Positions 21,597 through 34,072 of a stretch of DNA of 64,000 bases are shown here, in pieces. The notes below the pieces were generated by a model. It was not told the DNA's origin and did no database searches. It saw nothing but the letters and a program-made list of their open reading frames with translations. Position 1 is the first letter of the stretch; every line of letters starts with the position of its first letter. The stretch comes from Smittium culicis (lineage: Eukaryota > Kickxellomycota > Harpellomycetes > Harpellales > Legeriomycetaceae), in the NCBI GenBank assembly GCA_001970855.1, contig LSSN01000086.1, positions 1 through 64,000 on the forward strand. The letters are read 5' to 3'. Position numbers and translations under genes: made by a program.

Positions 21597-24356
21597 CTAC
21601 TGCAAGAGGTACTGGTAAAAGTGGCAGTAAGTTGCGTAATTGATGGACGAGAACTTTGTCAGCACGGACGTGAATTCAGAGACGTGCTTGGATATCGGTT
21701 CGAACCCGCTGGGCAACGATGGGCCCGCTTGCTCGGCGGCGGATGGTGGTGAAGGGCCCAATCGCGTGAAGATGGTTTCAAGAAAGTAGTTGCGCAGACG
21801 CGTGGATAGCAGCTTGTAAACATGGCTCGACGGGTGCGCGAAGACGGTGGCTTTGGTGACAAGGCTCAGCAGCTCGGACGAGTAGAGTTGGCTGTCGCCA
21901 GTAGCAGTCGTCTCGTCAGATACGCCGGCTCGGGAGAGTGCGGGCGCCGTTTCGGAGTCGCATGCATCGTTGCCAGGAGCGCTGAAATTGCAGGGGATGA
22001 CGACGTCAACGTCAACCTCGATGGGACAATTGTCTTGAATGGGCTGGATGAAGATGGGGTCGGAGAATGTGCAATCGATGTTGAATTCGGGCGGTTGCGC
22101 AATGATGTCGCAGCAGTCGCTAGCATAATTGTCGTATTTGCTTTCGTACATTTCAAACTCTTCGTGTTTCAGGTGCAGGTTGCTCGATGGCGAGCTATCG
22201 CAATCGATGCTAACAATGGTAGATTTTTGATTATCTTGGGTGGGGATTTGGGGTTTTGATGAGTATGCAAATTCGGATAATGAGGTGTTTTGGGTTTGTT
22301 GGTTTAATGGCTGGCCATAAATTTTTTGAATTAAGGCTAAAAAGTGCTTTTCGAATAATGAAGATAGTTCTAGAGTGGAGTTGTTGTGGAGATCTAAAAT
22401 AAAGTTGCTGATCCAGGTTTCAGCAAAGATTGGTTGTAGTTTAAGAAGGTGCTGAACTAGTGGTAAAATGCAGGCAACAATGGTGAAGATACGGCACAAT
22501 TTTTTTGCTCTTGAAACTCTGTGGAAATCGAGTTGTAAAGTCTCAATTGATTCTAAAAAGGAGCAAATGTTTGTTTTGTGTGAAAATAGCAAGGAGCATA
22601 GAGATGAGGAAAATACAAGTTTAGCGTTTAGTAAATTTCCAGGAGTGTTGTATGCGAAAGCTCTTATTTCAGTTGGGCAGCTACTTGGGGGGTTGTTGAA
22701 GAAGGTGGTAAAATCGGGAGAGCTGATGTATTGTAGACCCATTGAAATAAAGGTGTTAGTGTTTGGGATGTTGCGAGATAAAGCGGTTTTTGAAGTGTTG
22801 TGGATATTGAAGGTGTTGACAAAGTAGCAGCGTTCAATGTGGATAAGGAAAGATTTCTTGTCAGTGTTGTTGCTTGAGCAGTGTAAAGATTCGGCTGGGT
22901 ACGAGCAGAAGAGGTAATTTTTGTACATGAACTTTTTGTTTAGGGTGTAGTTTAGGTCGAAGAACATTAGATCGAGTTGAATTTTTTCCAATAGTTCAAG
23001 GATTTTTTTGCATACTTGCATGTAAAAGTCAAAAGAGATTTTGCCTAGGTGGATAGGGGGAGGGTAAATAAGCATTTTTTCGAGTAAAGCGACTTCGATG
23101 TCACGGGCGGGGGTGCAAATTTTGTGGATGACGCTGATAACAAAATCGAATAGAGATTTAATGCAGAAAGCGTTGTTTAAGATTTGTTTTTTGATTAAAT
23201 TCTTATCCAAGTTTTTTTTAATTTCATTGAGAAATAGTTCATTAAGGGATTTTTTTTTGTTAAAGAGATGGTTTGATAATGCTTTGTTTGGGGATAGATG
23301 GAAATAGTCTTTGGTGGGGAAGCATTTAATTAGCATTACGGAAATGTCGTCAACCAGCTTTAAGATGGGCATATAATTTAAGGAGTTGAGGTTATATGGG
23401 GCTAAACAGTTAAAGATGGAGTCAAAGTAGGCTTTATGCATCAAGAGTTTTGTTCTGTGCTTTAAGCCGTAAGAGGGGAGTTGTAGAACGCCATTAGGAT
23501 TCATAAGCTTTTCATGGACTAAGTTTAGGTCGAATTGTTTGTGGGATAAAATTTTTAAGACTTTTTTAGAGCAGTGATTACTATTATTGGGTAGGAGAGG
23601 TTTATTGGATGAGGAAATCTTTTTAGTGGTGGGAGAGAGTTTTGATTGTCTGGAAGAGGTAGAGGCTAGAGAGGAATTGAATTGGTTAAGTCTGGTGTTA
23701 ATTTGGGACTTATAAGTATCAACGGTGTTTAGCCATTTGTGAGCTTCTTCAGGGGACAAGCTTCGTTTGAGGATGGAAGATTTAATTGATTCTATAGCAG
23801 ACATTTGGTTTTTTAGGGCCTGTAAAGACATAGCGCGGTCTAGGGCGGACCATTCTTGAAAGAGGGAGTCGAAGGTGCGAAATTTTTGGATGAAGTTTTT
23901 AAGGGATAAAAATAGCTTTCTGTAGTTTGAAGGGGTCTTTTGAGGGGAGGATAGGGGTAGAATATGATCGATGGAGCTGACGAGTTCGTTGGCGGCAAAT
24001 TCGAGTTTTTTGTCAAGCTTTGTGTTGGTGTTGATGAATTCTTTAGCCATTGTAGAGATCATGAAGGACATGATGAGTTTTTTGGCAGAGCAAGAGTAGG
24101 AGGCGGGTTTAGAGTTTGGGAGGATACGGGAGAAGATGACTCTTATAAAGTCAGTAGCGACAGCGATGATATCTTTGCGGCAAATGAAGGAGGAGGCTTT
24201 ATTGAAGGACATTTCCTTAAAAGATTGCTTAGAGATATTTTTAGTTTCCCATAGTCGTAGAGTATCGATAACATTTTTGATGAAGAGTTGTTGGTCAGAC
24301 AAGTTGTTTGGGGTTAGGGGGTCAATGAAAGTAGATAGATTGTTTTCAGTCATCAT
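21597..24356 (-). CDS. Tcp11/Sok1-family protein
   Basis: Single-exon 919-residue protein. Residues about 270-700 match the T-complex protein 11 domain: FDLNLVHEKLMNPNGVLQLP (275-294), HRTKLLMHKAYFDSIFNCLA (300-319), and the hallmark FVISVIHKICTPARDIEVAL (405-424) with the conserved C-x-P-x-RD. The N-terminal 1-270 is helical with basic and Ser-rich patches. Residues about 700-850 are acidic and low-complexity, followed by a short C-terminal helical segment. Fungal members (yeast Sok1) act as multicopy suppressors of cAMP-dependent kinase loss; the biochemical function is unclear. Start: the first of two adjacent ATGs at 24356; the second would shorten it by one residue. The coding strand is notably C-rich, as in convergent ALG10. 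Family call firm; orthology to SOK1 itself is inferred. Confidence 0.85.
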   Translation of the reverse strand: MMTENNLSTFIDPLTPNNLSDQQLFIKNVIDTLRLWETKNISKQSFKEMSFNKASSFICRKDIIAVATDFIRVIFSRILPNSKPASYSCSAKKLIMSFMISTMAKEFINTNTKLDKKLEFAANELVSSIDHILPLSSPQKTPSNYRKLFLSLKNFIQKFRTFDSLFQEWSALDRAMSLQALKNQMSAIESIKSSILKRSLSPEEAHKWLNTVDTYKSQINTRLNQFNSSLASTSSRQSKLSPTTKKISSSNKPLLPNNSNHCSKKVLKILSHKQFDLNLVHEKLMNPNGVLQLPSYGLKHRTKLLMHKAYFDSIFNCLAPYNLNSLNYMPILKLVDDISVMLIKCFPTKDYFHLSPNKALSNHLFNKKKSLNELFLNEIKKNLDKNLIKKQILNNAFCIKSLFDFVISVIHKICTPARDIEVALLEKMLIYPPPIHLGKISFDFYMQVCKKILELLEKIQLDLMFFDLNYTLNKKFMYKNYLFCSYPAESLHCSSNNTDKKSFLIHIERCYFVNTFNIHNTSKTALSRNIPNTNTFISMGLQYISSPDFTTFFNNPPSSCPTEIRAFAYNTPGNLLNAKLVFSSSLCSLLFSHKTNICSFLESIETLQLDFHRVSRAKKLCRIFTIVACILPLVQHLLKLQPIFAETWISNFILDLHNNSTLELSSLFEKHFLALIQKIYGQPLNQQTQNTSLSEFAYSSKPQIPTQDNQKSTIVSIDCDSSPSSNLHLKHEEFEMYESKYDNYASDCCDIIAQPPEFNIDCTFSDPIFIQPIQDNCPIEVDVDVVIPCNFSAPGNDACDSETAPALSRAGVSDETTATGDSQLYSSELLSLVTKATVFAHPSSHVYKLLSTRLRNYFLETIFTRLGPSPPSAAEQAGPSLPSGFEPISKHVSEFTSVLTKFSSINYATYCHFYQYLLQ

Positions 24357-24840
24357 TTCTATGGGAAGTATGGTAATAGGATGAAAGAATGGTTAAATAG
24401 CGATAAGGAGAGAGTTGAAGAAGTGGGGGGGGGGGAGATTGAAAATAAATAAAGTGAAGTAGAATAGAGTAGTTACCATCAGTATGCATTTCTAGAGGGA
24501 TATTGAGGAGGGTAGAGTAGTTATAGAACGCTTCGGGGTTGGGAAAAGGTTAATAACAATAATAATAATGTTATTTAAAAATAAAAGAATAATGAAGGTA
24601 CAAGAGAAGGATCGCTTGAAGGAAGTATTTGAGGAGTTCAGTAGCTATGAGAGTTTCGGGAGTGATTCTTGTGAGTGTTTAGCAAATAAATTGAGGCTAT
24701 TGATAAGGATGTATTGGTCGATTATATGATGAAATTGAAGGGGTGGAATTGAAGAGTTTATAGGGTGGGTGGGTAGGTTGTGGTTGTGGTGAAAGAGTAA
24801 GCGAGGGATAAAAGGTACAAGTATAAAGATTAAAATAAGA

Positions 24841-24864
24841 AGAGTAGAGTAGAGTAGAGTAGAG
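24841..24864. repeat. (AGAGT)n microsatellite
   Basis: About five consecutive AGAGT units in the 5' flank of the minus-strand Tcp11-family gene. Confidence 0.85.
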
Positions 24865-25305
24865 ATAAAGGGAAATGGCTAAAAGGCAGCTGTATAAAGT
24901 AGAAAAGTAGAAGAAAAAAAAGGTTAGTGTCTATAAATATAAAGAAACGAAGGTGAAAAAAGTCTAGGAGAATGGATTGATTTTTATGGCAGTAATTAAT
25001 AGGATTATATAAGAAAGAAACTTGAATAATAAGGTTTATGTAAGCAAAAGTATTAAAGTAATCGATACATTGTTTTTTTGTTCAGATGAAACCCTTTTTA
25101 GAGGTTTTAATAAGCGTTATATATAACAGGAATACGAGATTTCTCTTTCTTTTTTTTTTTTATTTTTTACATAGGGGGAGATTTTAAAATGCGAGAATGA
25201 CATTGAAAAAGTAAATTAGTAATCAGCAAAACCATAGCTTTTATTCTCGCAATTACTTCCCAAACAAACTTTTTTTTGGCTCAATTCTAAAAGCATATAT
25301 AAAAT

Positions 25306-25435
25306 GGTTGGGCAATATCGCAAATTAATAGCGAATTTTATTAGTCGTAAAATGACTGGAAAGTGTGGTTGGCTCCATCATTTTTAAATATGAGAGTGGT
25401 TGGCTCAAAATATCAGAATATTTGAATGGTTGGCT
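25306..25435 (+). repeat. Iterated GGTTGGCT motif, ~30-bp phased
   Basis: GGTTGGCT begins at 25367, 25398 and 25428, with a one-mismatch copy GGTTGGGC at 25306. Intervals are 61, 31 and 30 bp. The sequence between the copies is not repeated, so this looks more like an array of binding sites than a satellite. It lies about 1 kb upstream of the Tcp11-family start. Confidence 0.5.
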
Positions 25436-28059
25436 GAGATTAAATGTCGATGGGACTATGCAATTCTGGACACTTTTTTTGTTTAAAATTCAGTGATAAT
25501 AATGGATTCGCAAAAGCAAATTCCGGGCGACATGGATTTACGCTTGCTGAAATGTAAAAGGCGTGATTAGGCAAGAGGTTCATATGGCCGGCAAATTTTC
25601 GAGCAAGCAAAATGAATTAGAAGAAAAAAAGGGATAGCGAAAATGGCATTTGGCGAACTCAAGTTTTATGTGGAGAATAAGAGTGGAAGTGGAAGTATGA
25701 GTGGAGAGTATTGGTGGGAGAGGAAGTATGAGTGGAAGTATGATTGGGAGCTGGTAACCGAGTGGTGGGAAATAAACGTAAAGTTATAGGGCGATTCGGG
25801 TTAAAACTTTGTGCGTTTACGGAGATACCAAATAGCCTATTACGTCTTTTTATTTAGTGCTAATTCACGGGCTTTACTTATTCGACAATTAGTGCTCAGA
25901 GCTGAGCAATTTCGTATTAGCGCGTTTTTGATTAGTAATGCCCAAGTTCTCTGGGTGAAAGACAGGATAATCTGAATCGAGTCGTGCTGGAAAAAGGTAT
26001 TTCCCGCATGCCCAGACTTCTTCGCCACGATGAAGATTATTGGAGGAGGCGGGAGATGACATATTCCTCGGATCTTCTTACTTCTTAGCTATTGGCTGCT
26101 GAAGGTTGTTCTGCCAACACTCGGCACTTATTGGCAGTGAATAATAAAAAAGATATATTCCGAATCTATTGGCTGTGTCGTTTGGTTAGTGGTTGTGCGA
26201 TCCATCTAATTTTTTTGCAATGGCTCTTGCTTACTAATACAATGATATGGCGACTTTATTATTTTTTTTTTTAGGATGATATGGCGACTTCTTACTAACA
26301 TGTTAAGCACAAGACCCAATAGCTGATAATATTGCAGCATTACTAACAAGATCCGTCTATATTTGGTGATTTTTGATGGCATAAAATGATAACATAAAAA
26401 CTGACTCAAGAGTCATTAGCAATTGGTGTAATGCTAATAATTAAAAAGTCTCGGTAAGCCTATATGCCCTAAGATGAGTTTCAATAAATGCTACCGACAT
26501 AGACTGATTTCTGTGATTGGATACAGCCCTGTACCTATTGCTCTTTAATTGAAGCTTTTTTGTATTCAGCCCGTGAACTATGCCCGCTAAATAGCGATCT
26601 TATCAATAGATCCCTTGGTCAACTTTGCAATTAGCAATCTTTCTAATCTCAGAAACATCAATAAGAGAACGAATTTACTGACACTAATACGATTTAAAGC
26701 CATCTTTAGTTATTTTGCTGCTAATCCTCAACAGATCAATGCTTGAATAAGCCTCGGCTACAATCTGTTTTTATTCGGCGCAAGTAATCTGTAACCAACT
26801 GATCAAAAAACTCTCCTCTTTTGCACCATCCTTAGTGCTAATAGCAGAATCATTTCATTTTTAACGTTGGACTTGGTTTTTTTTAGGTATTAGTGCTACA
26901 AACTATGCTGTATATTATAAAGCCTAGAGAAGAAAAATTTGTCACGATTATACACCAATTCCCTAACCAAATATTTAGCTGATTCCCAAAAATAACATTT
27001 TGTCCAGCACCACTTATTAATTTGCTTTTCTATAATCTACATTAGCTTCTCGAACCATCTATAAAATTAAAGTGTCAGCATAATCATTATTTATCGCCCT
27101 CCTCACATTTCATAAAAACAAAAAAATCAAAAAAAAATTAGGCGAATACATCGCAAACTTATCTTCAATTGATAGAATTATCACGGCATTATACTTAATT
27201 AATTGGATTAAGTACGGTGCTTTGTAATTAATAACGGCTAAACTGCCCCTAGCGCCCCCTCCACCTACTCTGATTAATATTTTGATTCTATCACATTCCC
27301 TCATAACGCTAACTGATTACTAATCAAAGAATTTCATCATCGCTAACTAATTAAACAAAATATAAAATAAATTTATCGCCAAATACTCATAAACATTAAA
27401 AGCAATAGTTAGCAAAATGAAAATAAAAAATACTCGACAGCAATATAAGCATAATGCCCATAAATCATCATTTCACTTTTATAAAAATAAAAAGTTAGTC
27501 ATTATGTCTAGCCTTCTTATCCTCAACTATGTCTCTCGTTACTCTTCTTTAAAACATCGTGTCAAACCCCTTACCCTTTATTTTTTTTTTTTTACAAAAG
27601 TTCCATACAAATGTTATTATTAATGCCAAAAAGTTAACAACTTTTCTTTACGTCACAACAAAAAAAATGCCAATAATTTTTTATGTCACAACAAACAAAT
27701 GTAATTAATTCAATTAGCATTGATTGCCCTAATGCTATTTCAAATTGCTCACTATAAACAAAAAATATCTCCTGACATCTCTTCCTTAAAAATACGTTTT
27801 TGGCCTTGACATCCTTATCAATCAATAAATGCTGCTTCTCCCCCTATTAAACATTATATTTTACGTTCATCTTTGCATTTACAGTCTATCACTACAAACA
27901 TCTCTATATCTTTGTAATAATTAAAAAATTGCTATAAAGTCATGACTATTATTCTATCAAGTAATTTATACATATATATAGCTGCACCTTCCTCTTTTCC
28001 AGTTTACGTTAATTCAAACAACATTTACAACTTTGTTCGCATGTCTTGCTTATATATAT

Positions 28060-28161
28060 AATATATAATAAACAACATACATTACATATCAACTATATAT
28101 AATATACAGCACACATTACATATCAACTATATATAAAATACAACACACATTACATGTCAGC
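28060..28161 (+). repeat. 34-bp tandem repeat, 3 copies
   Basis: Consecutive 34-bp units start at about 28060, 28094 and 28128. Each is TATATATAA-rich and ends in ACATTACATATCAAC or a one- to two-base variant. Confidence 0.85.
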
Positions 28162-30009
28162 TACTAAAATCGCATTGGTCTATTAAGAATCAATACATGT
28201 GATAAAGCTATGAACTGGACAGGTGGCGAAAGGTTCCATTTTGATTTTATTACTCATTCATTAGCATAATTAATATCCTCATCTATCTATATCGCTTCCT
28301 CTCAGCATTCCAGGCCCCAATTCTATAAAACACCTTACCTAAAAAACAACTATTTCTATCTTTACCTAGAAACAAGCTGAAACAAAATAGATCGTCTAAA
28401 TCAAGACAAAAGCTCTTTTTTCAAAAACACACCCTTAACAGTAACCCCTTTGCTTTTATATATACTATCTATACTCGCTCATTTCGTAATAATTAAAACC
28501 ATCAATCATAGAAAAATCTATTGCATCAAGCACAAAATGCTATCATAAATTAGATATCAACCTTTCCAAAACCACATCAAATCGTAAAAGTCAATCATGG
28601 CATGATCTAATCAATAGCAGAAAATCTTTAAAGTCTATGGACCTACTAGGAATTTCTCCAAATATCAGTAATCAACCCCTCCTCCCTCATCCTCCGCGCA
28701 TATAATTTATTATCTAAAAAAAATAGCTTATTATCATTATTTTCAATTTACATAGAACCCAATACTGATTATCAAATACCATCTATATCTTTTGAAGAGT
28801 CAGATAACTCGATCATTAATGACCTGCTCAGCAGTACACTCTACCTCCCCTTCCACCAAAATTTCTTATATCTACTCTTTAATTTACTAATTTACTATTT
28901 TAATTTATAAATTTAAATTCAATCTCTAGTAAACGCAAACGATGGACGCTCAATCAACAATTCTAAATCATGCGTAATTACCCCACAATAACCTTATTCA
29001 TATATATATTTTTATAAATCCTATAAAAACCCTTTGTATATCAGAAAATTCCTCTAAATTTTTTTTATCTTACTAAAAATCGATTTTGCCCCCCTTTTTT
29101 TTATTTCTCCCATTATAAAATAATATATCATGTAACCCCAAAACTGTTATAATATATTAGTTGTCTACTGATTCGAAGCCTAGTACATCCATCGATAATA
29201 ACTACCTCCAGTACAAAAGCTCTGATGTAATTTTTTAACACCTTATTCTACTTCAATATCGCACATTATAAAATATTCTTACATATTATCTAAATCGAAA
29301 ATATTCTAATTAAAATATTTATATACACAAAAAAAAATTATTTATTAGTTACATTTCTTTTAAAATTATTTTTTAAACCTATAAAGATAACTTTTTTATA
29401 ATATAATTGCTTTTAAAAATTCAAGATAACTTTGAATAGCGATTACATCAAATGTAAAATAGAACTTGAGATTTCTGATAAAAGAATACAAGTGTTAGAA
29501 AAAGCTATCACTATAGTCTCCCAGTTATAAAACATCGTCGCAACCAAAATTATGAAATATAATTTATAACAGTCTTGATCCAATTAATATATCGCCTTTT
29601 TTTTTTTTAGGGAAAAATTTTTTTTTGTTAAAAATAATATTTAACCTTTTAGCAACCCACTTTGATTGAAAAAAATTATTCATATTTCCAAAAATAAAAA
29701 AAATTGAACGCACATTATACTCAAGGTCAAGATATCATAAGAAATAAAAACATTTAAATTAGTTGCCGCAGTGCAGCGCAAAACAATTTGAAAGATACTT
29801 TAAACAATTTTAAATTAATAAGGCGCTATAAGGATATAAATGTAAAATAAAATTATAAATAGTAGTTTTTTATTGGTGATAATTAGAGATAATAATGAAA
29901 TGATAATATAATATAGTAAAATGATTCTTTGTTTTGAAATAATTAAACCTTGTTATATTATAAATGCTTAGTCAAGTAAATAGCGTATAAGCAAAAAGTT
30001 ATAAAAAAT

Positions 30010-33000
30010 TTATTTAGGTTTGGAAATAGGGTCAATGATTTTGCCCATTTTTGTAATGATCCTAGGTTTCGTAATTTTACCAACTGCTGATGCGGTGTTC
30101 CATTCAGGTCCAACGGGCAAGTTAAGCGAGTTCTGGTAGTGTGTCTGGCTCACATATGGGAACGGAACTTTATCGACCTTGTAGTTATTCAAGCTCTTCA
30201 TCTGTTTTTGGCTGATAATGACATCGCCCAGTTTCGCATCTTTTCGCCTTTTCTCCAGCCGCTCTATCTCGCGCCTCTTCTCCTCGTCTTTCTTCGCTGC
30301 AAACTTGCTCATCCTCACCTCTGACGCGTTAGTGCCACCCCACGATCCCCATCCTGGCAGAAGCTCGGTCCCTGCAAGTTGCTTGCCCTTCGCGCTGTCG
30401 TTGAACTCGCGCTCGATCATACTCTGCTTCTCCGACTTGAACTCCTCCTCGAAAACGCCCGCGTCTGCCGCAAATGCCCGCTCAATCAGCTCCTTCTGCG
30501 TAAACACCTGTGTTGGCTCGACCGCGTTCCTCTCGATCTCGTCGTCTGTCTCTTCGTCCCTATCAGCTTCGATTTTCGCCGCTACGCTTTCCGCATCGCC
30601 GGCTTTGTTTTTCTTCTTCTTGTTCCGCTTCTTCTTCCCTGCAGCTGGTTCGCCGCTATTCTCTCCTAAGACCATCGCACTCTCTGTTGCTGACTTGCCC
30701 TCGGCATCTTTCAACGCCGTCGATACCTTACCCTGTCCGCCTGAACTTGCAACAACTTTGCCAGTCACCATACTCACTGAATACGCTTTACTCGCTGCCT
30801 TGGCTTTTGGCGCATTGCTCACATCGACAGATAAATTGATCTTCTCAAAGTCCTCGTTGATCATCACTTTACTGTCCCTAAATTTAATGTCTGCGGCCTT
30901 CGTCTCGCTCAATGCTGCTGCATTCGCTGCCGCTAGCTTCGCCTTCCTCAGCTTCGTCGATGCCTTATCAACCCTCTTGCTGTCCTCTGTTAGCGCATAA
31001 TCAAACGTCTGCTTAACCATAACGTCGCCATTCGCTGAGTTTGATCCGAGCCATGGGTTTGACGATCCATCAACTTGATCGTCGCTAGTGCTTAATGACC
31101 TCGTGTTTGCATTCGCTACTTTCGCTTTCATCGCATTGCCAAGCCCCTTCTTGTCCGCTCTATTGGTCCCCTTTGCTGTGCCATCGACACTTATTGCATC
31201 GTCGCCATCGTCGTCATAGTCATTGTTGCCACTATCAATTACTGGTGTATTTATAGCTGACAGCATAACCGTTCCTGATCCGCCATCACTTGCTGCTGGT
31301 TTGCCAAACGTTCGGCGCCCGCTCACGGGCATCTCGTCCTCTACCTCGTCGCCATCCAATCCGCCTGTATGTGCCATCAGTTCGCGCTTAAGCCTCAGCG
31401 CCTCCTGTTTCACCTCCTCGCTTCTCAGCTTGGACCCGGTTTGCATGAACTTCATCTTGAACAAATTTGACGACCCTGAATTTAAAAGAAGCTTATTCGT
31501 CTCTTCGTCTATGCCGCCCTTATCATGCACCAATTCGTCAATCTCATTAATCATAGATTCGGCCGTGTTGCCGCTGCCGCCGCCGTAATTAGTGTTGGAT
31601 TCGTCGTCGTCTGACCCTTCGCTCTGCTCGTTGATCTTCTTTTTAAGCTCTTCATGCTGCTCAAACTGCTCGTGTAATGAATTCCTGACTTCTTCATTAT
31701 GTTTGCCGAACTTTTGCATCGATTTTGCCCATTTTCCAGCCCCTTTATGCCTCAAAGTCATCCTCTCCAACGCACGTTTTTGCTCTTTTTTCGATTGACT
31801 GTCCATATCATCGTCCTCCTCATCGCCATCCAGATCTGAAAGCCCGTCTGACCCGCCTAGCTCCCTATTCTTCTGCTCGTTTCTAAGCCGCTCCTTCTTC
31901 AGAATTCTTCTGTAAGATTTTGACTTGATTTTCGATACTCTCTTCGCTTTCTGCTCCTGTCTAAACAAAAGCTCGCGGATCGCTCGCAGCTCGGCTTTAC
32001 GCGCAAAGACTTGCTCTTTGTTCTCTTTTGCTAATTCTAGCTCTTCGTATTTTCTTAAGCTCTCCTCCTCAATCCCACTCTGTTTAAGGATATTGTCAAT
32101 ATCCTTTTCCAGTCCATCAGAAATCTATTATTGAAAGTCAGCATTTGTTAAAATCAAATTATTTACATATTAAAAAAAAAAATAAAGGAGGATATTGGTA
32201 GAGCAAATTTTATACTAAAATTCAAACTCGTTTTTTTTTAATGAAATAATTTAAAAATTCAGATATTTCCAAGAAAGCTTATAAAAAAAATTAAATAAAA
32301 ATAATTGAAAAAGTTACCGAGAAATTATTAGATGTAAAAGCGCCTTTATGAGGATCCACTTTTTGCTGATTTAGAGGGAACTGTAGGTGGTCAGCACTGC
32401 GGTTTTGAGTTACGATTGGTTGCCAATCCTCTACCTCTTTTTTAGTTACTGTGTAAGCAGCAGATCTATCAAATTTTTCTTGGATTCGTTTGGGTAAAGG
32501 TGCAGTCAAGGGCCCGAGTTTATTGCTTTTTTCCTTAACTAAAGCATCTGATTCTTGTAGCTTAGATTTAATAGAGCTCAAGGTTTTATTTTTTGAAATT
32601 GAGCCTAGAACATCCGACAGATCGATCCTTGTTGTGTTTTCTATACAAAAAAAAAATACAATCGTAATGATAAGTATAAATAGTAAAATGTAAAAAGTCA
32701 TGCTTTGAAAGAAAAAAAAAGATCAACATATGTATCATAAAGCTAATAAAAGATAATATAATATAAAAATTTCTTTAGAAACCTTGAGGTTTAACTGCGC
32801 CTAAATTAAACTCAGATTCGTCAACTAATTCAGATTTTTCTACGGTGTAAGCAGGCTTATTTTTATTCATATCCACTCCTAAACTGGCTAAAAGCTTTGA
32901 ATGGCTTTTCTTTTCTTGGCTTTTATCTATATAAGGAGCTTCAATGTTTTTTTGAATGCTTGGATCTTCAAACACTTCCAAAAAATCATCCTGTGAATCT

Positions 33001-33608
33001 GAATTTTCAGAATCATAATTAGAATCGTCATTTTGGTCTTCAAAACCTTGGAATTCATCCTCAGAATCAGCGGTAGTTAAATCTTTAAAGCTGACTTTAC
33101 TTTTTTTATTTTCCGATGAATTTTCAGAATCATTGGGGACTGATTCAGACAAGAACATTCCTTGTGAAGAATACTCGTCATCATCAGAATATTCAGATTC
33201 AGATTCGTTAGCACTTTTTTTTGAATTTCCTTTTTTAGACGCACCAAAACTAAAGCTGTCAAATTTTTCGTCGTCTGAATCACCAAAAGCTTCATCACTA
33301 TCAATTTCTTCGTCGTCATGTTCAGGATCATACGTGTATTTTGACAATGTATCGCCACCATCCTCATCTAAGCCGTAATCAAAACGCCTCTTTTTTGTTG
33401 ATCTATTCTTTTTACCGTTATCATCTGAAGAGCTGTTTCCAAATTCGTATACATCAGGATTAATATTTTTCTTTGGCTTACTGGAATTTTTGACGATGTT
33501 GGGTAGGCTATTTTTTAGAGATCTATTGTTTTTTGTATTTACTCCGTTAGAACCATTCTGGCTAACCTTGCTCGAACCTTGCTTCGACCTTTTGTTTTTA
33601 TTTCCCAT
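30010..33608 (-). CDS. UTP14: U3 snoRNP protein Utp14 (3 exons)
   Basis: Nucleolar small-subunit processome component; in yeast it binds and activates the DEAH helicase Dhr1, which removes U3 from pre-rRNA. Exons (minus): 33608-32783, 32640-32318, 32124-30010, giving 1087 residues in frame. Exon 1: basic N-terminus, then an acidic DEEIDSDEAFGDSDDEKF block (about 100-120) and Ser/Asp-rich sequence. Exon 2: LTAPLPKRIQEKFDRSAAY (320-338) with KKEVEDWQPIVTQNR, the Utp14 core. Exon 3: KIKSKSYRRILKK (about 447-459), ERMTLRHKGAGKWAKSM, an Ala/Lys-rich spacer, ELLPGWGSWGG, and VPFPYVSQTHYQNSL with PVGPEWN at the C-terminus. Intron 1 uses a weak GTTTCT donor, but its phase fits (CAA G|AA gives Q-E) and intron 2 has GTAACT..TAG. 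The protein is longer than yeast Utp14 because of an Ala/Lys-rich low-complexity insert. Confidence 0.95.
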
Positions 33609-33978
33609 TCGATTATCTAATTATATTTTGCTTAAACTTATGAGTATGATCTGATAGATAGCAAGAATCGTAGCTGCTACAATATTATATAAACTAAAGC
33701 AAGAAATATTATTAGGTTGCTTATATATAAACTTTTAATAATTCAAAGTGTATTCATTTACAATTGACTAAATACCTTCAAGAAAAAAATTTTCTTTAAA
33801 AACCTTATAATTTAACTTTTTTTTTTTAATTTTTTTCCCGATAGCAAATCATACTCGAGATATCAATGTTATTTACTGATCTATAATATTATTGGATATT
33901 TAATGACCTTTTATTGGCTAAACTACTTTTTTTTTTTGAGCCAGAATTTTTTTCTGTAGGTAATAAATTTTTTTATAT

Positions 33979-34072
33979 AAGCTGATGAGGTCTACAAAAT
34001 TAATTTCAATATATGGAAAACTCTTTTGAAGAGCTGAAAATATCCTATAAAAAGCTTTATACTCATCAGCTT
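33979..34072. repeat. Inverted repeat, possible tiny MITE
   Basis: AAGCTGATGAG (33979-33989) and its exact reverse complement CTCATCAGCTT (34062-34072) bound about 94 bp. Too short to fold strongly; possibly a very small MITE. No second copy was found. Confidence 0.35.

Larger units (their letters stand above)
24357..30009. other. 5.6-kb stretch without a recognisable gene
   Basis: The left part (to about 25.8 kb) is purine-rich on the plus strand: (AGAGT)n at 24841, a GTGGAAGTATGA-like iteration at 25680-25760 and a G run near 24424. The right part (about 26.0-29.3 kb) is pyrimidine-rich on the plus strand. It holds the GGTTGGCT iterations (25306-25435) and a 34-bp tandem repeat (28060-28161). 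Open frames here (62 residues at 26028-25840 minus, 68 residues at 27417 plus, and others) have no family signal. A long non-coding transcript or an unrecognised intron-rich gene cannot be excluded. Confidence 0.6.

Noticed and set aside
21822..22259. 145-residue plus-strand open frame opposite the Tcp11-family gene
   Set aside because: Mirror frame of the acidic low-complexity C-terminal region; no independent support.
30218..31000. 260-residue plus-strand open frame within UTP14 exon 3
   Set aside because: It is antisense to a well-supported coding exon, is Ser/Leu-rich without family signal, and arises from the GC-richer composition of the exon.
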